Under the pieces are notes generated by a model, which ran no database searches, was not told the origin of the DNA, and saw only the letters and a list, made by a program, of their open reading frames with translations. DNA of 64,000 bases from Bog-473 sp963730395 (GTDB lineage Bacteria > Actinomycetota > Acidimicrobiia > Acidimicrobiales > RAAP-2), in the NCBI GenBank assembly GCA_963730395.1, contig CAVSSK010000012.1:193038-257037 (forward strand). Reading direction: 5' to 3'. Made by a program: the position numbers and the translations under genes. Shown here one piece after another: positions 57,250 through 64,000 of this stretch. The first letter of the stretch is position 1; every line of letters begins with the position of its first letter.

Positions 57250-58536
57250 GACAGCTCCTCCGTCGGAAGGGCGAGCGACGCCTGCCTTCCTCACGGGCCG
57301 AGCAGCGCCCGGCCAGGTGCTCCGAAACCTCGTGACCGAAGACGTCGAGGGCCGAGCGAATGTGGCGGGCAACGCCATCGGGGTGGCCACATGCTCCCCG
57401 ACCCTCGATCTCGTCGACCCATCGCGTCAAGTCGTCGTATCGAACCGGCATGCCTTCTGCCAGCAGTTCCAGCTGCTCGGCAATCGCCGGGAGCCCGAAC
57501 TTGCACGGCCCACATTGGCCGGCGGATTGCGACGCCAGATAGCGGACGAGCCGCGCCGTCTCGAGCACGCCGCACCCGGCGGCCGGAAGGGCCACGACCA
57601 GGCCGGCCCCGAGTCCGACCCCGAGCCCGCTCGGTGCTGAAGGGGGCGGACAGCGCAGCCGGAGCCGGTATCCAGGTGCCGAAGTACCCCCCGATCAGGA
57701 GCGCCTGGATCGGCGCGCTCGGGCCACCGGCGAGCTCGAGCACGTCGGACGTAGGGGTCCCGATCGCCACCTCGAAGACCCCCGGGGTGACGAGGGAACC
57801 GGCCAGGGTGACGAGCATCGTTCCGGGCTCGTCGGCCGTCCCAACCTGCCGGAACCAGTCCGCGCCGTGGCGACCCACGAGGCCGAGATGTGCCAGCGTC
57901 TCGACGTTCTGGACGAGGGTAGGGCGACCCTGCAGGCCGCGTTCGGTCATTCGGGGCGCCTTCCCTAGTGGGATCGGGGCGGCCCGCCCGACCCAGTTGA
58001 CGACCGCGCTCGCCTCGCCGGCGACGAAGCCGTCAGCGGCGGTCACGACGCGAATCTTCGTGCTGTCAAGCCGGATCCGTCGACGTTCTGCCAACGCCGC
58101 ATCGACGCTCTCGCGCACATCACGATGGACGACCATGACGATCTCCCCCGCCCCAACGAGGCTGGCCGCTAGGGCGGCACCGTCGAGGACGAGGTGGGGC
58201 GAGCGAGCGAGGAGCACCCTGATCCTTCATGCTGGCCGGCTCGCCCTCCGTGCCATTTGCGATGACGAATGGCCTGCCGCGGTGAGCCAGGAGTGCTCGG
58301 AGCTTGTGGCCGGTCGGGAACGCGGCGCCACCGTGACCGACCAGTCCGGCGCGCTCGATTTCGCTCAAGGTCGCTTCTCGCCACTGCGTCGGATGACGGG
58401 TGCTGCACCAGGGCGCCATGGCGCTCGAGGTGCGCCGCCAACCCCGCCGGCGCCACGGCTCGGGTGGCAGGAGCCTCTGGGTCCTCGTCGTCGCCTGGTT
58501 CGACACCATGTGATCAAGCAGCTGCATCGAGCTCAT
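57206..58536 (-). CDS. NuoF-like NADH-oxidising/SLBB Fe-S protein, about four frameshifts
   Basis: The segments, in order and in changing frames, are GLAAHLERHGALVQH, EIERAGLVGHGGAAFPTGHK (NADH/FMN-site region), GTEGEPASMKD, ARSPHLVLDGAALAA, RPTLVQNVETLAHLGLVGRH, IQALLIGGYFGTWIPAP (SLBB-type) and ASQSAGQCGPCKFGLPAIAE with GRGACGHPDG (Fe-S ligands). This is the NuoF/RnfC-like fold. Shifts are near 58460, 58370, 58218 and 57640. In the operon it would connect NAD(P)H or ferredoxin to the membrane haem protein. End points are approximate. Confidence 0.75.
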
Positions 58537-58557
58537 GATCGAACCCCAGGGCAGGCG

Positions 58558-59157
58558 CTAATCGCCCGCCGAACGGCCGGGTTCGAGCGCTGTATCGTCT
58601 CGCTTCCGGGACTGCCTGGTGAAGAGGATCCGGTCGACCACGGCAAGGGCAACGGCACTGCCCGAGCCCCATACGAGAGCGGCGACCCACCAGATGCTCA
58701 TGTCGTTCCCGGCGCTGAGCGAGTGCATGAAGGCCAGCGGCCACGATGCGTACGCCATCCAATGCACGGTCCGCCACCATCGGTGCCCCAGCCGTCTCCG
58801 GACCAAGCTGGTGACGAGGACGGCCGCCCCGAGGTCCACCGCCAACGTGCCGAGGCTCAACGCGAGTGGCCTGTAGTGGGCGGTGAAGGGCAGGACGGCC
58901 GCCCACCATCCGATCGAGACATAGGGATCGAGGACGGCGGTCGCCACATGGAGGGCCAGGAGCGCCACGGAGAACAGGGCCAGAGTCCGGTGGAGCTCCG
59001 CCACCGCGAAGCGTGGCATGGACCTCAGGCGGGTTCCCAGCCTCGTCGAAATGCCCAAGACGAAGACCGTCGAGAAGAGCACGAGGAGCATCAGGCCGCT
59101 GGCACGCGACACGAGCCACATCCATGGGAGCTGGCTCACGGCCGCGCCCGCGCTCAC
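58558..59157 (-). CDS. Ferric reductase-like transmembrane protein
   Basis: About 199 residues with five to six membrane helices. Conserved His pairs suitable for two b-type haems are in AELHRTLALFSVALLALHVA and WRTVHWMAYASWPLAFMHSL. It belongs to the ferric reductase-like/MsrQ-like transmembrane group that moves electrons across the membrane. GTG 59157 overlaps the apbE stop as GTGA. No NAD- or FAD-binding domain is attached, so the neighbouring NuoF-like protein and ferredoxin probably supply electrons. Confidence 0.85.
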   Translation of the reverse strand: MSAGAAVSQLPWMWLVSRASGLMLLVLFSTVFVLGISTRLGTRLRSMPRFAVAELHRTLALFSVALLALHVATAVLDPYVSIGWWAAVLPFTAHYRPLALSLGTLAVDLGAAVLVTSLVRRRLGHRWWRTVHWMAYASWPLAFMHSLSAGNDMSIWWVAALVWGSGSAVALAVVDRILFTRQSRKRDDTALEPGRSAGD

Positions 59158-60204
59158 GGTGCCCCCATGAGCACCATGATCCGCGAGCCGAGACGGTCCA
59201 CGGCGGGAGCGACGAGCTCGCCGCCGTCGAGGTCCGGCCAGGACCCAATCAGACGGATCGAACCGTCGTGCCCGATCAGCCGCGCCGGCAGTCCGGCTGA
59301 CGGTGACCATGTCGAGTGCGTCTTCGCCCCCGACGATCAGTGCCGTCGACGCCGCGTTGGCGTGGGCACACGTGGGTGCGGCCACCGTCGCCGTGCGCCA
59401 GCGGGCCTCGCGCCGGCTCGCCCGTGCGTGGGTCGATGATGTGATGCAACGTGCGGTCGCCTCGGCGCCAGCGACGGCATACGACCGAGGACGTGGCCAC
59501 GCCACCACGGTGGAACCGTACGACGTGGCCGGACGGTCCTTGGTCACCGAGGGGATCCTCGGCCACCAGGATCGGCCACCCATCCTGGGGGCTCTGGCCG
59601 GCCACGGCCAGGTCGCCTCCGAGACTGACGAGGACGCCGCCGCCGTCCATGGCGTTGCGCGGCCGCGTGTGCGGAGCGATCCGAACCCACGCCCTTCGCG
59701 GTCGCTCCGAGATCGAGGACCATGCCCGGCCGGCCGCCTGAGCAGTCGACCGTCGAGCTCGATCGAGGCCCATCCCGGGGCCGGCGTCCCCACGGCCGGA
59801 GCGTCGGGGAGATTCTTCCGGACCGACGAGAAGTCGCGGTCGTAGCCCATCGCGATGAGCGCGCCTCCGACGGTGGGATCCACGAGTCCATTCGTCAACT
59901 CCGCCGCAGCCAGCGCCGTCGCGAGCAGCTCGGCGAGCCCTTCGCTGAGGAAGAACGTGTGCGCCTCCGATGAGTTCACCTGGGAGATCTCCGAGTCCTC
60001 CCGGAACCGGCTGGCTTGTCGATCGAGCGCGACCAGCTGGCGATCGACCGCATCGAGTGCACGTGGGAGCTCGTGCGGCGGCCAGACGACCACCCTGGCG
60101 ATCGTTCCCAGGGCGGATCTCTCGGCCGCAGCGACGCCTCGTTCGTTCAGGTCAGCTTGCTGCCAGGCTGCACTCGTGCGGACTGGGGCGAGGGTCGACA
60201 TCAC
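59154..60204 (-). CDS. apbE: FAD:protein FMN transferase ApbE, about four frameshifts
   Basis: ApbE attaches FMN covalently to Thr/Ser of extracytoplasmic redox proteins. Visible blocks are ALDRQASRFREDSEISQVNS, LVDPTVGGALIAMGYDRDF, VLDLGATAKGVGSDR, GGGVLVSLGGDLAVAG, LHHIIDPRTGEPARG, ANAASTALIVGGEDALDMV and C-terminal LIGHDGSIRLIGSWPDLDGG. Shifts are near 59705, 59655, 59400 and 59310. No signal peptide is seen. The GTG/ATG start (60204 or 60201) overlaps the upstream stop. Confidence 0.82.
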
Positions 60205-60605
60205 GAGTCACCCGATCCCGTGGGGGTGGCCCGTCCAGAGTTCGCGGGGCTCGGCGATCCACCTTGCTGCGCCGCCGCCGAGACCGTCACGCCAGAGGCG
60301 CTCGTCGTCGCGACAGGGCTCCCCAGGGTGGGTCCACCTTGGACGGCGCCGGCGGCGGAGGTCGGGGTCCCGATCGTGGTTGTTACGGCGGCCGTCCCGA
60401 CGGTCTTGGATTGCGTGGCGGCGGCCAGGGCGCCCGTCGTGGCGCCGATGCCGACGACCAGCGCGGCCAGCGACCAGTTGGACATCCGTCGGATCTTCCG
60501 GAGTCCGTCGTTTCTGATTGTTTCGGGCGCGGGAGGCCTGCGACCAGTGTCGCCCGCGTACCTGCTCGATCGTTCGGGGTCTGTCTCATAGGGGAGCTTC
60601 TCCAT
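60201..60605 (-). CDS. Small membrane-anchored, Ser/Thr/Ala-rich protein
   Basis: A 134-residue protein: charged cytoplasmic N-terminus (EKLPYETDPERSSRYAGDTG), one helix (NWSLAALVVGIGATTGALAA) and an outside tail of low complexity (GTPTSAAGAVQGGPTLGSPV, ending NSGRATPTGSGDS). As first gene before apbE it could be the flavinylation substrate, but it has no full FMN-binding domain or clear SGAT motif; the C-terminal SGRAT is only suggestive. It overlaps apbE by GTGA. Confidence 0.7.
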   Translation of the reverse strand: MEKLPYETDPERSSRYAGDTGRRPPAPETIRNDGLRKIRRMSNWSLAALVVGIGATTGALAAATQSKTVGTAAVTTTIGTPTSAAGAVQGGPTLGSPVATTSASGVTVSAAAQQGGSPSPANSGRATPTGSGDS

Positions 60606-60764
60606 GTCTGTTCTCTCTCTTTGCTCAATCTGGCCGGTTGGCCTGTGGCGAGTGTGCGCTTCGCTCGATGAGGCGATCGTGAGGAGAAGATGTGAGTCTT
60701 CACATGAATGCGACCTTGGCTCGGCCGTCCGACGAACGGCGGGTGATCCCTCTAGCCTGGACAT

Positions 60765-61447
60765 ATGAGAGTCCTGGTGGTCGAAGACGACCAGCGGATG
60801 TCGAACCTGCTCCAGCGGAGCCTCGAGGAAGAGGGTTACGCCGTCGATGTGGCCAACGACGGTCCGAACGGGTTGTGGATGGCCAAGGAGTTCCCATACG
60901 GGGCGATCGTCCTCGACGTCATGTTGCCCGGGTTCGACGGATTCGAGCTCTGTCGGCAGCTGCGTGATGCCGAGATCTGGACTCCGGTCCTCATGCTCAC
61001 CGCGCGCGACGAGATCGGCGACCGTGTACGTGGGCTGGACGTGGGGGCTGACGACTACCTGGTCAAGCCCTTCAGCCTCCTCGAACTCGCGGCCCGTATC
61101 CGCGCCCTGTCCCGCCGTGACGATCGTGCTCGACCGACGGTCCTGTCCGTCGGGGACCTGCGGCTCGACCCGGCGGCCAAGCGCGGCATGGAGGGGCGAG
61201 ACCGAACTCTCCCTTTCCCCAAAGGAGATGGCGCTCCTGGAATTGTTCCTGCGGCATCCGGGCACTGTGCTCTCCCGCACCCAGATCATCGATGCGGTCT
61301 GGGACTTCGCGTACCAGGGTGGCTCGAACGTCGTCGACCAATACGTGAAGTACCTGCGAGACAAGGTCGACACACCGTTCGGCCGCGGGGACATCGAGAC
61401 CGTGCGCGGCATGGGATACCGCCTTCGGGCAGAAGAACCTCGAGTAG
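60765..61447 (+). CDS. OmpR-type response regulator, frameshift near 61190
   Basis: Receiver domain MRVLVVEDDQRMSNLLQRSL with the phospho-Asp in AIVLDVMLPGFDG, switch Thr in MLTARDE and Lys in YLVKPFS. One base near 61190 breaks the frame; the winged-helix domain continues ELSLSPKEMALLELFLRHPG, VLSRTQIIDAVWDFAYQGG and TVRGMGYRLRAEE. The end is uncertain (a stop in another frame is at 61445-61447, directly before the kinase start). It is divergent from the redox operon and is the likely regulator of it. Confidence 0.88.
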
Positions 61448-61450
61448 ATC

Positions 61451-62831
61451 ATGTCGATCCGCCTGCGGCTCGCCCTCCTCTTCGCGATCGCCTCGGCGGT
61501 GGTCCTTTCGCTCGGAGCCTGGCTGTTCGTCTCCGTGCTCTCATCGTCGCTGTTGAGCTCCGTCGATTCGCAACTTGCGGCTCAGGCATCCCACGCATCG
61601 AGCTATCTCAACGGGAGGATCGCACGCTCCCGCTGACGTCAGGCGCCAACGGGCCGGAGTACGTCGTCCAGGTGGTCGACGGCTCAGGAATTGTGCGTGG
61701 TTCGAGCGCGGACGCGCCGACGGTGCCGATCATCCCCGCGGCGACAGTGGATCGGGCCAAGACGCAACAGGTCCTCCTGACCCATACGCGCAACGATGAG
61801 CACGAACGCGTCCTTGCGCAACCACTGCCCGGGTCGAGCGGGATGGACCGTCATCGTCGGAGCGTCACTGGAGACATACGACGCCACCATGAGCAGGGTG
61901 ACGACCGAGCTGGTGATCGGATGCAGCCTGTTCGTCATCCTCGCGGCCGCCGGGTCCTACCTGCTCGCGAGGTCCGCGCTCAGGCCGGTGGAGCGGCTCC
62001 GCGCCGAGGTCTCGGATCTGTCCGTTCGCGACATTCCCGGGACGCTCGCTGTTCCGCGGACCCATGACGAGATCAGCGCGCTTGCGAGCACAATGAACGA
62101 GCTTCTCGTCAGGGTTCGGACGTCTCTCGAACGCGAGCGAAGCTTGGTCGCTGATGCCAGCCATGAGCTGAGGACCCCGTTTGCCATCCTTCAGGGTGAG
62201 CTGGAGCTGGCGCAACGGCCGGGACGGACCCGCGACGAGCTCATGGCCGCCGTGACCGTTGCCGCCGAGGAGGTCGCCCGGCTGACCAGGATCGCCGACG
62301 ATCTGCTGCTGCTGTCCAGAGGCGATCAGGGCCAGCTGCCGATCCTCCCCGTGGTGGTCGGCGTCCGGGACTACCTGGAGGAGATCATGGGCCACGCAGA
62401 ACCCCGGATCACCGGGCACGGGATGACCTGCCGGGTCGATGCCCCGTCGAGCCTTCGGGCTCGCCTCGACCCGGACCGAATGAGGCAGGTCGTCGACAAC
62501 CTCATCGACAACTCACTGAGATATTGCCCCGCCGGCTCGGTGATCGAAATGCGTGCCGGGGCAACGGATCAGGACCTCTGGCTCGAAGTAGTGGATGACG
62601 GACCCGGGTTTCGACCCGAACTTCCTCCCACATGCGTTCGAACGGTTCCGGCGCTCGGACACCAGCCGGTCCCGAGACCACGGCGGCGCCGGTCTCGGTC
62701 TGGCGATCGTCTCGTCGATCGTTGGTGCCCATGGCGGCACGGTCATCGCCGAGAACAGGCCTGCCGGAGGAGCCTGTGTCCGGGTCACACTCCGAGACGC
62801 CATCTCGCCGAACCTCTGTACGGCTCCGTAA
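61451..62831 (+). CDS. Membrane sensor histidine kinase, about three frameshifts
   Basis: The N-terminal helix (RLRLALLFAIASAVVLSLGA) begins an extracytoplasmic sensor with EDRTLPLTSGANGPEYVVQV, then a second helix (IGCSLFVILAAAGSYLLARS), a HAMP-like region, H-box VADASHELRTPFAILQGEL, N-box QVVDNLIDNSLRYCP, VVDDGPGF, GGAGLGLAIVSSIVGAHGG. Shifts are near 61615, 61840 and 62610. ATG 61451 is 3 bp after the probable regulator stop. The pair would sense an outside signal and control the divergent redox operon. Confidence 0.86.
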
Positions 62832-63187
62832 GACCCTGGAGTGTTCGGACGACCTTCCCCGTTTGCCAGATATCGGCGGTAGTTTCCGTAACCTCGATGT
62901 CCAGCAACAGAAGGACTCCCGGGTTCAACCACGTCCTGACGATGACGGCAGCATTCTTCAGGGATCCCCATGGTGTCGGACTCGAAGTCCCGTGCACTTC
63001 GGCAGGCCATCACTTTCGGGCGAGTCATGACGCCCGCTTCTAGGATGATTCGACCCTCACGGAACCCTGACGGGCTCGGTCGCCAGAGCGGCCGACTCAC
63101 GTAACGCTCATCAGCGCTGTCCTCGCCGATAAGGTCACGTAAGGTCACGTCGAAAAGGTCACGTCAAACCAATTGAAATTCTGGGGG
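62832..63187. other. Non-coding region with iterated motifs before repeat copy 2
   Basis: No protein-like frame. At its right end are three AAGGTCACGT units (63131-63140, 63141-63150, 63155-63164). They precede the second long repeat by 24 bp, as the single GAGGTCACGT precedes copy 1. Confidence 0.5.
63131..63164 (+). repeat. Three AAGGTCACGT units left of repeat copy 2
   Basis: Exact 10-bp units at 63131, 63141 and 63155, the first two head-to-tail and the third after a 4-bp spacer. Together with units inside the repeats they resemble arm-type integrase binding sites. Confidence 0.65.
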
Positions 63188-63616
63188 AATCCCACTTTGG
63201 CCCTGTGAACTGGGCTTTTGGTGGAGGTGAAGGGACTCGAACCCTCGGCCTCTACATTGCGAATGTCTGGTTCTCGGTGTTTTGACCAGGTCCTTTCCGA
63301 GGACTTTCCTGGTAGCGGCGTTTCGATCCCCTCAGGTTCCCTCACGATCCCTCTCCTTCCCTCTCGATAAAGACACGTAAAGACACGCTCGGACACGCCG
63401 ACGGAGGCGGTCACGGACCGGTACCCAGGTCCGATCGGCAGGCTCTCGCAATGCGCAGCGAATGGCGCTCCTGTTCCCGTTGGCGATGATCACGTTCCTT
63501 GGCGAGCGAGCAGGCCATCACCGGCCATGAAGCGGCCGTGCTGCTGCCGGCAGACGACGGAACGCCGATGTTCTCTCCACCAGCAGCCGGTCGACAACGA
63601 CCTGTCGGGTCACGCC
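63188..63616. repeat. Long direct repeat, copy 2 (att-like)
   Basis: Same orientation as 56425-56850; the first 86 bp are identical. It includes the tRNA 3' half and AAAGACACGT tandem units at 63369-63387. Beyond 63617 to about 63900 no gene or other structure is visible. Confidence 0.8.
63219..63266 (-). other. tRNA 3'-half fragment (Ala-like) in repeat copy 2
   Basis: Identical to the fragment at 56456-56503 (T-arm, acceptor 3' strand and CCA encoded). The 5' half is again missing immediately upstream, so neither copy reconstitutes a full tRNA in this window. Confidence 0.75.
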
Positions 63617-63900
63617 AACCAAGTCGCCCGCCAGGACCTGGTGCTTGCAACTGTGCCCTGCCGGGGAACGGCCCGATCCGGACACCCTCACGATGAGCCG
63701 CGACCCTGCCCCTGGTTCGGCACCACGGAGATAGTCCCGGAGCGAAGGAAGCCCCGCTTGGTAACCGGCATCGCGCGCACATTCTCAATGCTGCGAGAAG
63801 TACTACGTACCCCCGACTAGCCGGCAGCTGGCCTTCGGGGAAATCAACCCCTCACCGCCCCCTGAGAGCCGCTCCACGCATAAGCAGGATCGCTGCTCCA

Positions 63901-64000
63901 TCACCTTGCAGCGGATCCGTGGGAAGTGAACCCCTTGGTGAAGAGCCAGATGGGCAGGATCAACTCGAAGAGACCGCCGATGACCAGCGTCAGCATTCCT
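63901..64000 (-). CDS. C-terminus of a membrane protein, cut by window edge (DUF4386-like?)
   Basis: The reverse strand reads GMLTLVIGGLFELILPIWLF followed by TKGFTSHGSAAR and a stop at 63901. The GG-L-FE-pattern in a final helix resembles the end of DUF4386-type membrane proteins, but only 32 residues are present, so the assignment is tentative. Confidence 0.5.
   Translation of the reverse strand, partial: GMLTLVIGGLFELILPIWLFTKGFTSHGSAAR

Noticed and set aside
60201..60605. Calling the small protein an FMN-binding domain protein
   Set aside because: It lacks the domain's length and the SGA[ST] flavinylation motif; only a weak SGRAT resemblance exists.

Overview
The window is about 64 kb of high-GC DNA with dense, short-spaced genes, GTG/TTG starts and many 4-base ATGA/GTGA stop-start overlaps. 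Gene content (FtsEX-PrfB-SecA neighbourhood, Tad/Flp pilus without an outer-membrane secretin, KstR2-like steroid genes, an ECF42-type sigma factor with a DGPF protein, eukaryote-type glutamine synthetase) points to an actinobacterium, plausibly an uncultured Acidimicrobiia-like lineage; the class is an inference. Many conserved genes (secA, glnA, tldE, a pyruvate kinase and others) carry single-base frameshifts, which suggests an unpolished or low-coverage assembly rather than true gene loss.

Layout. 1-8.1 kb: MoaC, an FmdB-type zinc ribbon protein, the TldD/TldE protease pair, a FlK-like thioesterase, an MFS transporter, DXS and a sugar-nucleotidyltransferase. 8.1-14.3 kb: a translationally coupled minus-strand operon resembling steroid ring C/D catabolism (FadE30-, IpdF- and FadD3-like, then a zinc alcohol dehydrogenase), divergent from an amidohydrolase and separated from it by a perfect 9-3-9 inverted repeat. 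14.4-20.8 kb: MsrB, Ssb, a lipoprotein, a GT-C glycosyltransferase, FtsX, FtsE. 20.8-22.2 kb: a degenerate stretch between ftsE and prfB. 22.2-27.6 kb: PrfB, SecA, type II glutamine synthetase.

28.0-38.2 kb: a Tad/Flp pilus locus. The minus strand carries two nearly identical Flp pilins, a LuxR-type regulator, TadC, TadB, TadA, TadZ/CpaE and CpaB. The plus strand carries TadE-like, TadG-like and prepilin peptidase genes. An 18-bp motif of the form GGTC[AC]-N6-CCTATG[GT] (allowing one position of drift) occurs once, in the same orientation and 80-125 bp before the start codon, upstream of flp1, flp2, cpaB and tadE. This looks like the operator or promoter of a pilus regulon.

38.2-48.7 kb: a DEAD-box helicase fused to a cold-shock domain, PhyH-like dioxygenase, amidase, D-threonine aldolase-like PLP enzyme, PRC-barrel protein, atypical pyruvate kinase, MFS exporter, DUF72 and membrane proteins. 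48.9-56.2 kb: a large cyclase-like/ATPase/LuxR regulator, a cytoplasmic AmiC-like ligand-binding protein, a truncated globin and an ECF42-DGPF pair.

56.4-63.6 kb: two approximately 430-bp direct repeats, each containing the 3' half of a tRNA gene (Ala-like), flank a 6.3-kb segment. The segment encodes a membrane electron-transfer operon (small membrane-anchored protein, ApbE, ferric-reductase-like membrane protein, NuoF-like protein, ferredoxin) divergent from a response regulator and sensor kinase. Iterated AAGGTCACGT motifs lie beside both repeats, as integrase arm sites do. No integrase is present. I regard this element and the pilus motif as the two most interesting parts of the window.
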